Below, piece after piece: positions 16,491-25,023 of a stretch of 64,000 nucleotides of DNA. The notes beneath the pieces were generated by a model. It was given only the letters and a program-made list of their open reading frames with translations, had not been told where the DNA came from and ran no database searches. Origin of the DNA: Burkholderiales bacterium (GTDB taxonomy: Bacteria; Pseudomonadota; Gammaproteobacteria; Burkholderiales; Casimicrobiaceae); assembly GCA_025927765.1 (NCBI GenBank), contig JAICKU010000004.1, positions 1 through 64,000 of the forward strand, written 5' to 3'. The translations under genes were made by a program, and so were the position numbers. Numbering within the stretch: position 1 is the first letter of the stretch; each line of letters opens with the position of its first letter.

Positions 16491-17758
16491 GCCGCCGCCA
16501 TCGCTTCGCGCGGCACGCGCACGACCACCTTCGTGCCCTTCCCCGGCGTGCTTGCGATCGTCGCCTCGCCGCCCATCAGCGACGCGCGCTCGCGCAACCC
16601 GAAGAGGCCGAACGAATTGGGCTTGCGCGGTGCGTCGGTGGGGAAGCCCACACCGTCGTCCTCGACGCGCACGACGAGCGCGTCGTCGTCCTGCTCGATC
16701 GCGATCGTCGCGTGCTGCGCGTTGGCGTGCTTCGCGATGTTCGTGAGCGACTCCTGCACGATGCGAAAGATCGCGGTGGCGTGTGCCTTCGGCAGCGCGA
16801 GGTCGCGCGCCGGGATGTCGAGCCGGCACGCGATGCCGGTGCGCTGCGAAAAATTCTCGATCAGCCATTCGAGCGACGGCACGAGGCCGAGGTCGTCGAG
16901 CATCAGCGGACGCAGGTCGGAGGCGATGCGCCGCGTCGCCGCGATCGTGCCCTTCAGAAGCCCCTCCATCCGGTCGAGACGCGCCTCGAACGACTCGTTG
17001 CCGTACGGCAGCTTCTCCTTGCACCACACGACGTCCATCTGCAGCATCGTCAGGAGCTGCCCGAGCTCGTCGTGCAGCTCGCGGGCGATGCGGCTCTTCT
17101 CCTGCTCGCGCGTCATGTGTGCGGCCGCGCCGAGCGCCTGCAGCTCGTCCTTCGACTTGCGCAGCGCCTCTTCCGCAGCGATGCGCGCCGTGATGTCCCG
17201 AAGGATCACCGTGTAGAAGCGGCGCCCGGACTCTTCGGTCTTGGAGATCGACGCGTCGATCGGGAACTCCTCGCCGTTGCGGCGCATGCCCGTGACGATG
17301 CGCAGCGACCCGCCCATCCGCCGCGACGTCGCGTTGGCGTCGCCGAACCGGGCGACGTGCTGCGCATGTGCGTGGCGATAGCGATCGGGGATGAACGCCC
17401 CGAGCGGCTGACCGATCGCTTCGTCGCGTGACCAGCCGAACATCTTCTCGGCGGCGTTGTTGAACATGACGACGCGCTGCGCGTCGTCGACCGTGATGAT
17501 CGCGTCCATGGCGGAATCGAGAATGCCGCGAAGGCGCGCCTCGCGATGCTCGAGCGCGTGGTCCGCGACCGCGCGACCGCGCGCTTCGCGGAACAGCCGG
17601 ACGAGCGCGATGGCGGAGCCGCACGCGCCGGCCGCCCAGCCGGCGATCAGCCACAGCCGCGGCCGCGGCGCCGCCGCCAAACCGACCGCGAGGCACAGGA
17701 ACGAGAGCGCGAGCAGCGTGACGACGGCGACGATCGCGCCGCGGTGCGCGGTAGGCAT
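16487..17758 (-). CDS. PAS-containing NarX-type sensor histidine kinase
   Basis: 423 residues. Two N-terminal membrane helices, then a PAS domain (AMDAIITVDDAQRVVMFNNAA, FGWSRDEAIGQPL) with PAC region, a HisKA_3 dimerisation domain with the phospho-His in RIARELHDELGQLL, and a HATPase_c domain (VRVEDDGVGF, GLFGLRERASLMGG). There is no large periplasmic sensor, so sensing is probably cytoplasmic through PAS (haem, flavin or redox). It is the cognate kinase of the following regulator. Confidence 0.92.
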   Translation of the reverse strand: MPTAHRGAIVAVVTLLALSFLCLAVGLAAAPRPRLWLIAGWAAGACGSAIALVRLFREARGRAVADHALEHREARLRGILDSAMDAIITVDDAQRVVMFNNAAEKMFGWSRDEAIGQPLGAFIPDRYRHAHAQHVARFGDANATSRRMGGSLRIVTGMRRNGEEFPIDASISKTEESGRRFYTVILRDITARIAAEEALRKSKDELQALGAAAHMTREQEKSRIARELHDELGQLLTMLQMDVVWCKEKLPYGNESFEARLDRMEGLLKGTIAATRRIASDLRPLMLDDLGLVPSLEWLIENFSQRTGIACRLDIPARDLALPKAHATAIFRIVQESLTNIAKHANAQHATIAIEQDDDALVVRVEDDGVGFPTDAPRKPNSFGLFGLRERASLMGGEATIASTPGKGTKVVVRVPREAMAAA

Positions 17759-17782
17759 CGCAAAATTATAGAGAAACCCGGT

Positions 17783-18523
17783 TCAGCGGAACGTCGCCTC
17801 GTCGATCGTGGCGTGAAAGAACTGCCCCTCGTCGAAGCCGGGGCTGCCCAAATGCCAGCCCACGCGCACGCGGGCAGGAATGGTGTAGCCGCCGAAGCGG
17901 GCCTGCTGCTCCACCTGCGCCCCGAAGTCGAACGACCCGAATGCGCCGTCGTCGGGGTTGCCCCAGCGCTTCAGCGACACCTGCTGGAGACAGCCACGAC
18001 TCAGCGACAGCGCAAGGTCCTGCACCTCGCCATCGGTGGGCAGTCGGGCGTGCACGACGCCGTTGTCGGCGCGCCACGTCACGCGCTCGTCGCAAAACAC
18101 CGACGGCAGCCAGATCGACTCGGCGGCGAAGCGTCCCGCGGCCGAGCGCGTCACGTCGGGGCCATCCGCCCGGACGACGGACACCACGCCGCCGAGCTTC
18201 CACTGCATCGCTCCGACGCCGTCCACGAAGCGGTCGAAGCCGCGCACGCCGAAAAGGCCCATGCGCACCTTCGCGCGCCAGATCATGCCGCGGCCCTGCA
18301 CGAGCACTTCCTCGGCCACGAACCGGCGCCACCGCTTCAACCGCAGCGAGCCGTGCATCCGCAAACGGACGGCGGACGCAAGCGGCGTTCCCGGTGCAAT
18401 GGCGCCGCGCAGATAGCCTTGCACGGGTGGCGGCAGGTGCGCGAACGCGGCCGGGTCGAACCGCTTGCTCGCGGCGGGGGCACTTTCGAAGAGAGCGTCG
18501 AGCTCGGAGGCGGGGCTGTTCAT
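17783..18523 (-). CDS. DUF6544/DUF6920-like protein
   Basis: 246-residue protein of unknown function. The opening FAHLPPPVQGYLRGAIAPG, followed by RMHGSLRLKRWRRFVAEE and GMIWRAKVRMG, is typical of a family of unstudied proteins annotated as DUF6544 or DUF6920; I cannot separate these by eye. No signal peptide or membrane helix is evident. The start is ATG 18523. It lies between the cbb3 accessory genes and the kinase on the same strand, with gaps, so operon membership is uncertain. Confidence 0.6.
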   Translation of the reverse strand: MNSPASELDALFESAPAASKRFDPAAFAHLPPPVQGYLRGAIAPGTPLASAVRLRMHGSLRLKRWRRFVAEEVLVQGRGMIWRAKVRMGLFGVRGFDRFVDGVGAMQWKLGGVVSVVRADGPDVTRSAAGRFAAESIWLPSVFCDERVTWRADNGVVHARLPTDGEVQDLALSLSRGCLQQVSLKRWGNPDDGAFGSFDFGAQVEQQARFGGYTIPARVRVGWHLGSPGFDEGQFFHATIDEATFR

Positions 18524-18635
18524 GCACGCGGAGGAACGCCGCGGCACGCACACCACGCGACCGCCGGCGCATGTGAGTCAGCGCCCGAAGCCGCGAGTTC
18601 GCGCCACGCGGCGGCGTCGCCTGGCCGCCGGGCAG

Positions 18636-19361
18636 CTACGGGACGATGCAGAATGGGACCGCCGCGAGCATCTCCGGGGTGGCGAACACCCGCCACAACC
18701 CGAACGCAGCGAAGGCCGCCAGCATCGCGGCGCCGGCGAAGCGGACAACGCCGGCAGGCGCGATCGACTGCAGGCGCGCGAGCGCAACGCCCCCGGCGAC
18801 GAGACTCGGCAGCGTGCCGATGCCGAAGGCCGCCATCACCAACGCCCCCTGCCACGCGCCGCCCGCGAACAACGCGAGCGGCAGCACGCTGTAGACGAGG
18901 CCGCACGGCATCAGGCCCCAGGCGAGGCCGACGGCGACGCGTCCGGGCCATCCGGGCAGGCGCAACAGCGGTTGCACGCTGCGCAGCAACGGCGCGAACG
19001 CGACGGCGCCGGCACGCTGCAACGCGCCGACCGCGCGCACGCGGATGACGAGGCTCGCGGCGAGCAGCAGCACCAGCACGTCGGCCACGACGTAGAGCGC
19101 GCGTTGCAGCCACGCGAGGTCGATCGCGCGTATCGTCGCGCTTCCTGCGAGGCCGAACGACGCGCCGAGCAGCGCATACGTCGTGATGCGTCCCGCGTGG
19201 TAGAGCATCTGACCGCCGGCGGCCGCGCGCACGCGGTGCGGAGCCTTGCGCAAGGCATCGCGAGCCGCCAGCGCGCCGACGAAGCTGCCGCACATCGTCA
19301 CGCAATGCACGCCACCGAGCGCGCCGACGAGCCAGGCGCTGACGAGCAACGTAACGGTCAC
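18636..19361 (-). CDS. TauE/SafE-like membrane protein of the cbb3 cluster
   Basis: 241-residue protein with about six membrane helices, of the sulfite exporter TauE/SafE-like (COG2836) type regularly found at the end of cco operons. Two conserved Cys-containing membrane motifs are visible: GGVHCVTMCGSFVG near the N-terminus and GLMPCGLVYSVLP in the second half. These are thought to handle copper or redox steps in cbb3 oxidase maturation; this role is from neighbourhood and family, not direct evidence. Confidence 0.82.
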   Translation of the reverse strand: MTVTLLVSAWLVGALGGVHCVTMCGSFVGALAARDALRKAPHRVRAAAGGQMLYHAGRITTYALLGASFGLAGSATIRAIDLAWLQRALYVVADVLVLLLAASLVIRVRAVGALQRAGAVAFAPLLRSVQPLLRLPGWPGRVAVGLAWGLMPCGLVYSVLPLALFAGGAWQGALVMAAFGIGTLPSLVAGGVALARLQSIAPAGVVRFAGAAMLAAFAAFGLWRVFATPEMLAAVPFCIVP

Positions 19362-19388
19362 GGCGGCGCTGCAAAGCCGGTCATGCCG

Positions 19389-19640
19389 TTACTCGAACGG
19401 CTGATCGTCGTCGTTCCCGGCTTGCAGGAACAGCGTCAGCGCCGACGACAGGATGCCGAGCAGCCAGAACGCGGCGAAGCCGAACGTATAGACGGCCTCG
19501 CGCGAAAGCCCGATGCGCATGTTGAAATCGAGCGGATCGAACATCGCGAAGAACGCGACCTCCGCGACCACGGCGGCGAGAAATCCGGGCCACAGCAGCG
19601 TCATCGCGCGTTTCGCCGAGCGGGAGACGAGGCGCTTCAT
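19389..19640 (-). CDS. Small two-helix membrane protein in cco cluster
   Basis: 83 residues with two hydrophobic stretches (WPGFLAAVVAEVAFFAMFDP and AVYTFGFAAFWLLGILSSAL) and an acidic tail. It resembles the short uncharacterised membrane proteins seen next to ccoH and the TauE/SafE-like gene in betaproteobacteria. Function unknown. A role in oxidase assembly is suggested only by position. Confidence 0.65.
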   Translation of the reverse strand: MKRLVSRSAKRAMTLLWPGFLAAVVAEVAFFAMFDPLDFNMRIGLSREAVYTFGFAAFWLLGILSSALTLFLQAGNDDDQPFE

Positions 19641-19667
19641 CGCAAAGCGCGAGGCATTCGCGCAAAC

Positions 19668-20153
19668 TCAACCCGATGGCAGCGCGGCGTGCACGCGCAC
19701 CGTCGCCGGCAGCGTTTCGACGAGCGTCACCGGCAGCGGCGTCCCGTCGGCCTCGATCGTCGCGGTCATGCGCCCCGGCGCGATCGGATCAACGGTGCCG
19801 GTCCATTCGCCGGGCGCGGTGCGGCGCAGCGCGACAGCCATCGGCGGCGCGTGCACGCCGACGGGCCGCAGCGACAGCGTCACGATCTTCGGTTCTTCGT
19901 CGAGACGCACGCGCACGGCGCCGTCGTGTGCGATGGTGAGCGTCGCTGCGACCTCGTGCAGCGTTTGCGGCGCGGCGGCGAGCCGGCGATTGATCGTGAG
20001 CCCGAGCTTGTAGTAGTCGGCGGCGACGAGGCCATCGTCGTGCGTCGCGGCGATTGCCATCGTGACGAACGACGCGACAACGACAATCGCCGGTCCGGCG
20101 GCCAACAGCCAGGGAAAGCGATCAGCGCGGGATGATGAACGTCGATGGCTCAT
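19668..20153 (-). CDS. ccoH: FixH/CcoH cbb3 oxidase assembly protein
   Basis: 161 residues: one N-terminal membrane helix (FPWLLAAGPAIVVVASFVTM) followed by the FixH signature (DDGLVAADYYKLGLTINRRL) and a periplasmic beta domain. FixH/CcoH is needed for stable assembly of cbb3 oxidase. The start ATG 20153 lies inside the end of ccoG (32-base overlap). Confidence 0.88.
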   Translation of the reverse strand: MSHRRSSSRADRFPWLLAAGPAIVVVASFVTMAIAATHDDGLVAADYYKLGLTINRRLAAAPQTLHEVAATLTIAHDGAVRVRLDEEPKIVTLSLRPVGVHAPPMAVALRRTAPGEWTGTVDPIAPGRMTATIEADGTPLPVTLVETLPATVRVHAALPSG

Positions 20154-21603
20154 GGCGGACCACGTGGGGATCGTCGACGGCGCGCACGGTGACCTCGACA
20201 CGATGCGTGCCGGGTCCGGGCGGCTCCACGCCGCTCGGCTCGAGCGGCGCGATGAGGCGCACCGCGATCAGGCGCGTGGACGCGGGATCGAGTTCGACCG
20301 GCTGCGACACACCGGCAACCGCCAGCCCCGGCAGGCCGGCAGCATCGAGCGTGTAGCGCCGCGGCGTCTCGTCGGTGTTCATGATCTGCACGCGGTAGAC
20401 GTTCTCGATCTGCCCGGGCACGGTCTCGCGCGCGAGCGCGCCGCGGTCGCGGATCACGTCGACGCGAAGGGGCACGCGCGTCGCGAGTGACCACGCGGCG
20501 ACCGCGACGATCGCGAGCAGCACCACCGAATAGACGATCGTGCGCGGGCGCAGCGCCCGGCGCCACTGGTCGACGCGCGACAGATGCCGGTCGAGCGCAT
20601 TCTGCGTCGTGTAGCGGATCAACCCGGGCGCGTAGCCCATCCGGTCCATCACCTGGTCGCACGCGTCGATGCACGCCGCGCAGCCGATGCACTCGTGCTG
20701 CAGGCCGTTGCGGATGTCGATGCCGGTCGGACACACCTGGACGCAGATGCCGCAGTCGACGCAGTCGCCGAGTCCCTTCTCCTTCGGATCGGCCGCCTTC
20801 GAGCGGCCGCCGCGTGGATCGCCACGCTCGCGGTCGTACGTGATCACGAGCGTGTCGCGGTCGAACATCACGCTCTGGAAGCGCGCGTACGGGCACATGT
20901 ACTTGCACACCTGCTCGCGGAGCCACCCCGCGTTGCCGTACGTCGCCGCCGAATAGAACAGGATCCAGAATGCCTCCCAGGGCCCGGGCGACAGCGCGAG
21001 CACGTTGGAGCCGAGGACGTGGATCGGCGTGAAATAGCCGACGAACGTGTACCCGGTCCACAGCGCCACCGCGAGCCACGCCGCGTGCTTCGCACTTCGG
21101 AGCGCGAACTTGCGCGGTGACATCGGCGCGCCGTCGAGGCGCAGGCGCGCGACCCGGTCGCCCTCGATCGTCCGCTCGATCCACATGAAGATCTCGGTGT
21201 AGACCGTCTGCGGACACGCGTAGCCGCACCACAACCGGCCTGCCACAGCCGTGAACAGGAACAGCGACAGCGCGCAGATGATCAAGAGCACCGCAAGGTA
21301 GATCACGTCCTGCGGCCAGAACACGCCGCCGAACAGGTAGAACTTGCGCGCTGCGAGGTCGAACAGCACCGCCTGCCGCCCGTTCCACGACAGCCACGGC
21401 AGGCCGTAGAAGACGATCTGCGTCGCGAACACCAGCACGACGCGCCACCGCGCATACCAGCCGTGCACCGCGCGCGGCTGGATCTTCTTGCGGATCTCGT
21501 AGAGCGCGACCTCGTCGGTCGTCGGCTGGATGGGGATCACGCGCCGCGGCGCCGGCCGCGGTGTTGCCGACGCATCGCGCTCGCGTTCGATCACCGGCGC
21601 CAT
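20122..21603 (-). CDS. ccoG: Cytochrome c oxidase accessory protein CcoG (RdxA)
   Basis: 493-residue membrane ferredoxin-like protein. Five or so membrane helices, two 4Fe-4S motifs (CVDCGICVQVCPTGI and CIGCAACIDAC), plus CGYACPQTVYTE and CKYMCPYARFQS, and a C-terminal periplasmic immunoglobulin-like domain. CcoG reduces copper for delivery to the CcoN active site. It is directly downstream of ccoP. Confidence 0.95.
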   Translation of the reverse strand: MAPVIERERDASATPRPAPRRVIPIQPTTDEVALYEIRKKIQPRAVHGWYARWRVVLVFATQIVFYGLPWLSWNGRQAVLFDLAARKFYLFGGVFWPQDVIYLAVLLIICALSLFLFTAVAGRLWCGYACPQTVYTEIFMWIERTIEGDRVARLRLDGAPMSPRKFALRSAKHAAWLAVALWTGYTFVGYFTPIHVLGSNVLALSPGPWEAFWILFYSAATYGNAGWLREQVCKYMCPYARFQSVMFDRDTLVITYDRERGDPRGGRSKAADPKEKGLGDCVDCGICVQVCPTGIDIRNGLQHECIGCAACIDACDQVMDRMGYAPGLIRYTTQNALDRHLSRVDQWRRALRPRTIVYSVVLLAIVAVAAWSLATRVPLRVDVIRDRGALARETVPGQIENVYRVQIMNTDETPRRYTLDAAGLPGLAVAGVSQPVELDPASTRLIAVRLIAPLEPSGVEPPGPGTHRVEVTVRAVDDPHVVRHEPSTFIIPR

Positions 21604-21606
21604 CGC

Positions 21607-22533
21607 TTACCTGACGTTCGACAGGCCCCAGACGTACGCCGTCAGGAGCTGGATCTTGCCCGCGTCGAGGCGGTCCTTGTGCGCGGGCATGCGCGTGACC
21701 GCCGACGCTTCGCCACGGCCGTTGCGGATCGTCTCGAGAATCGCCGCTTCGGTGCTGCCGTAGAGCCACACGCGATCGGTAAGGTTCGGCGCGCCGATGT
21801 CGCGGTTGCCCTTGGCGTCGACGCCGTGGCACGCGGCGCAGTTCTGCATGAACACCTTCTTGCCCGCATGCGCACGCACGTCGTCGGCGGGCAGGCCCGA
21901 GAGGCTGCGTACGTACGCCGCGACGTCGCGCACGCCTTCGTCGCCAAGCGCGGCGCCGAACGCGGGCATGATGCCGTTGCGCCCGTTGGCGATCGTCTCG
22001 CGGATGCGCTCGGGTTCGCCGCCGTAGAGCCAGTCGCTGTCGCGCAGGTTCGGGAAGCCCTTGCTGCCGCCGGCGTCGGAACCGTGGCATTGCGCGCAGT
22101 AGTTGAGGAACAGCCGCTCGCCCATCGCGCGCGCTTCCGCGTCGCGCGCGACGTCCTTCACGTCCATCGCGAGATAGCGTGCATAGCGCGGCGCGATCTT
22201 CGCGTCGAACGCATCGACTTCGCCCACGTACGCGTTGCCCGACGTCCAGCCGAGCAGGCCCGGGAGCTTCCCGAGCCCCGGGTACAGCACAAGGTAGCCG
22301 AGCGCGAACGCGATCGTCGCGTAGAAGAGCCACATCCACCAGCGCGGCAGCGGATGGTTGAGCTCGGCGAGGTCACCGTCCCATACGTGCCCGGTCGTCT
22401 CGACGCGCTCGCCCGCCTTGTGTGCGACGCGCATGCGCCCGAGCGAATAAAGCAGCGCCGCGCAGCCGGCGATCGACAGCAGCGTGACGATGGCGACATA
22501 GAACGCCCAGCCGTTGGACACGAAGTCGCTCAT
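21607..22533 (-). CDS. ccoP: cbb3 oxidase dihaem cytochrome c subunit CcoP
   Basis: 308 residues: N-terminal membrane anchors (two helices, with WWMWLFYATIAFALGYL), then two class-I cytochrome c domains with haem motifs CAQCH and CAACH and later Met ligands (IMPAFG, RMPAHKD). It passes electrons to CcoO/CcoN. ATG 22533 overlaps the ccoQ stop by 4 bases. Confidence 0.95.
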   Translation of the reverse strand: MSDFVSNGWAFYVAIVTLLSIAGCAALLYSLGRMRVAHKAGERVETTGHVWDGDLAELNHPLPRWWMWLFYATIAFALGYLVLYPGLGKLPGLLGWTSGNAYVGEVDAFDAKIAPRYARYLAMDVKDVARDAEARAMGERLFLNYCAQCHGSDAGGSKGFPNLRDSDWLYGGEPERIRETIANGRNGIMPAFGAALGDEGVRDVAAYVRSLSGLPADDVRAHAGKKVFMQNCAACHGVDAKGNRDIGAPNLTDRVWLYGSTEAAILETIRNGRGEASAVTRMPAHKDRLDAGKIQLLTAYVWGLSNVR

Positions 22534-22706
22534 TTCACGGCCCCGTCGTCCGACGTGCCGGGATCGTCCGGCAGCGCGAACGGCTCGTTCGCCGCGCGCG
22601 CGAAGGTTTCGCGACGCCGGCCGCTCCACGCCCAGGCGACGATGCCGATGAACAGGACGAACGACAGCGTGGTGATCACGCTCGAGAACAACGCGTACGT
22701 TTCCAT
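22530..22706 (-). CDS. ccoQ: cbb3 oxidase subunit CcoQ
   Basis: 58-residue single-helix protein (METYALFSSVITTLSFVLF, then WAWSGRRRETF), the usual size and layout of CcoQ, which stabilises the oxidase. It starts 2 bases after the ccoO stop. Confidence 0.9.
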   Translation of the reverse strand: METYALFSSVITTLSFVLFIGIVAWAWSGRRRETFARAANEPFALPDDPGTSDDGAVK

Positions 22707-22708
22707 GG

Positions 22709-23323
22709 CTATTTCACGTTCCGAAGTGCCAGGCCGAGATGCTGCAGGTACGCGATGACCGCGTCCTCCTCGGTCTTGCCCTTCAATTGCTCCGGGGCTT
22801 TCGCGATGTCGTTGTCGGTGTAGGGAACGCCGACGCGTCGCAGAGCACGCATGTTCGATTGGACGTCCTTCTGGTCGAGCGGCGTCTTCGCAAGCCACGG
22901 ATAGCCGGGCATGTTCGACTCGGGCACCACGTCGCGCGGGTTGTTGAGATGCACGCGATGCCAGTCGTCCGAGTAGCGGCCGCCGACGCGCGCGAGGTCG
23001 GGACCCGTGCGCTTGCTGCCCCAGAGGAACGGGTGGTCGTACACCGATTCGCCGGCGACCGAATAGTGGCCGTAGCGCTCCGTCTCCGCGCGGAACGGCC
23101 GGATCATCTGCGAGTGGCAGTTGTTGCAGCCCTCGCGCACGTAGACGTCGCGGCCGACGAGCTCGAGCGCGGGGTACGGCTCGATGCCGGCGACGGGCTC
23201 GGTCGTCGATTTCTGGAAGTACAGCGGAACGATCTCGACGAGGCCACCGACGGCGACGACCAGCACCGTCAGCACGACGAGCCAGCCGACGTTCTTCTCG
23301 ATCAGTTCGTGACTGAATTTCAT
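22709..23323 (-). CDS. ccoO: cbb3 oxidase monohaem cytochrome c subunit CcoO
   Basis: 204 residues: an N-terminal membrane helix ([17 protein letters not shown]), VEIVPLYF, then haem motif [12 protein letters not shown] and [13 protein letters not shown], all standard for CcoO/FixO. It lies just downstream of ccoN in the same operon. Confidence 0.96.
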   Translation of the reverse strand: MKFSHELIEKNVGWLVVLTVLVVAVGGLVEIVPLYFQKSTTEPVAGIEPYPALELVGRDVYVREGCNNCHSQMIRPFRAETERYGHYSVAGESVYDHPFLWGSKRTGPDLARVGGRYSDDWHRVHLNNPRDVVPESNMPGYPWLAKTPLDQKDVQSNMRALRRVGVPYTDNDIAKAPEQLKGKTEEDAVIAYLQHLGLALRNVK

Positions 23324-23333
23324 TTGCAGGTTC

Positions 23334-24803
23334 TCAGGCGGCCGCAGGTGCGGGACCCGCGAGCGACGGAATGCGCGCCTCGACCGGCTTGCCGAGCGAC
23401 ACCGTGCGAAACACGTTCCACGCCATCACCAGCATGCCGGCGAGGAACAGCACGCCACCGGTGAGGCGGATCGCGTAGAACGGATACGTCGCCTTGACGC
23501 TCTCGACGAACGCGTACGTGAGCGTGCCGTCGGGATTGGTCGCGCGCCACATCAGGCCCTGCATCACGCCGGCAATCCACATCGACGCGATGTAGAGCAC
23601 GACGCCGATCGTCGCGATCCAGAAGTGGAGCGTGATGAGGCGCGTCGACCACATTTCCGCGCGGCCGAAGAGCCGCGGGATCACGTAGTACATGCTGCCG
23701 ATGGTGATGAACGCCACCCAGCCGAGCGCGCCCGAATGCACGTGGCCGATCGTCCAGTCGGTGTAGTGCGACAGCGCGTTGACCGTCTTGATCGACATCA
23801 TCGGCCCTTCGAAGGTCGACATGCCGTAGAACGACAGCGAGACGATCAGGAACTTGAGGATCGGGTCGTCGCGCAACTTGTGCCACGCGCCCGACATCGT
23901 CATCATCCCGTTGATCATGCCGCCCCACGATGGGGCGAGCAGGATCAGCGAGAACAGCATGCCGATCGACTGCGTCCAGTCGGGCAGCGCCGTGTAATGC
24001 AGGTGGTGCGGGCCTGCCCACATGTACGTGAAGATCAGCGCCCAGAAGTGCACGATCGACAGGCGGTACGAGTACACGGGCCGCCCCGCCTGCTTCGGCA
24101 CGAAGTAGTACATCATCCCGAGGAAGCCCGCGGTGAGGAAGAAGCCGACCGCGTTGTGGCCGTACCACCACTGCACCATCGCGTCCTGCACGCCCGCGTA
24201 CGCCGAGTACGACTTCATCGGCCAGAACGACACCGGGACTTCCGCGCTGTTGACGATGTGCAGGAGCGCGATCGTCAGGATGAACGCGCCGTAGAACCAG
24301 TTGGCGACGTAGATGTGCGGCGTGCGGCGCTTCGCGATCGTCCCGAAGAACACGATCGCGTACGCCACCCACACGATCGCGATCAGGATGTCGATCGGCC
24401 ACTCGAGCTCGGCGTATTCCTTGCTGCTCGTGTAGCCGAGCGGCAGCGTGATCACCGCGAGCACGATCACCGCGGTCCAGCCCCAGAACGTTAAGCCCGC
24501 GAGCGGGCCGCCGAAGAGGCGCGCCTGGCACGTGCGCTGCACGACGTAATACGACGTGCCGATGAGGCCGCAACCGCCGAACGCGAAGATGACCGCGTTG
24601 GTGTGCAGCGGACGCAGGCGACCGTACGACAGCCACGGAATGCCGTACGTGAGGTCGGGCCACAGCAGCTGCGCCGCGATCACGACGCCGACGGACATGC
24701 CCGCCACGCCCCAGACGATCGTCATGATCGCGAACTGGCGTACGACCTTGTAGTTGAACGTGGCGGTGTCGGCCGGAACGACGGCCGCGGCGGGTCCTGT
24801 CAT
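23334..24803 (-). CDS. ccoN: cbb3 cytochrome c oxidase catalytic subunit CcoN
   Basis: 489-residue haem-copper oxidase subunit I of the cbb3 type, about 12 membrane helices. Visible: [15 protein letters not shown] (low-spin haem His), [19 protein letters not shown] (Cu ligand His), and [16 protein letters not shown]. High-affinity terminal oxidase for low oxygen. A good FNR-type box lies about 60 bases upstream, so expression should rise as oxygen falls. Confidence 0.97.
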   Translation of the reverse strand: MTGPAAAVVPADTATFNYKVVRQFAIMTIVWGVAGMSVGVVIAAQLLWPDLTYGIPWLSYGRLRPLHTNAVIFAFGGCGLIGTSYYVVQRTCQARLFGGPLAGLTFWGWTAVIVLAVITLPLGYTSSKEYAELEWPIDILIAIVWVAYAIVFFGTIAKRRTPHIYVANWFYGAFILTIALLHIVNSAEVPVSFWPMKSYSAYAGVQDAMVQWWYGHNAVGFFLTAGFLGMMYYFVPKQAGRPVYSYRLSIVHFWALIFTYMWAGPHHLHYTALPDWTQSIGMLFSLILLAPSWGGMINGMMTMSGAWHKLRDDPILKFLIVSLSFYGMSTFEGPMMSIKTVNALSHYTDWTIGHVHSGALGWVAFITIGSMYYVIPRLFGRAEMWSTRLITLHFWIATIGVVLYIASMWIAGVMQGLMWRATNPDGTLTYAFVESVKATYPFYAIRLTGGVLFLAGMLVMAWNVFRTVSLGKPVEARIPSLAGPAPAAA

Positions 24804-24863
24804 GGTGTCGCGTGCTCGCTCGAAGGGGCGAAGCGATGGTAGCGGCGAGCGGCGTTGCAGGAG

Positions 24864-24877
24864 TTGACGCAGGTCAA
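24864..24877 (-). promoter_or_regulatory. FNR/ANR box upstream of ccoN
   Basis: Perfectly symmetric TTGAC-N4-GTCAA, one base per arm from the consensus TTGAT-N4-ATCAA. Its near edge is 61 bases from the ccoN start and it overlaps the last codons of ccoS. Placement fits activation by the Fnr encoded at 14.5-15.3 kb. Confidence 0.75.
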
Positions 24878-25023
24878 TGCACGCGGTCGTCGTCGTCGAG
24901 AATTCGGTGTGCCGGCCCTTCGAGATCGTCGAATTGCCCCGACGCGCTCGCCCACCAGAAGCAGGCGCCGATGACGATCGCGAGCGCGACCGACAGCGGA
25001 ATCAGCATGTAGAGGATTTCCAT
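24874..25023 (-). CDS. ccoS: cbb3 oxidase assembly protein CcoS
   Basis: 49-residue single-helix protein: [39 protein letters not shown], the standard CcoS sequence. It helps insert cofactors into cbb3 oxidase. Its ATG shares one base with the ccoI stop. Confidence 0.93.
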   Translation of the reverse strand: MEILYMLIPLSVALAIVIGACFWWASASGQFDDLEGPAHRILDDDDRVH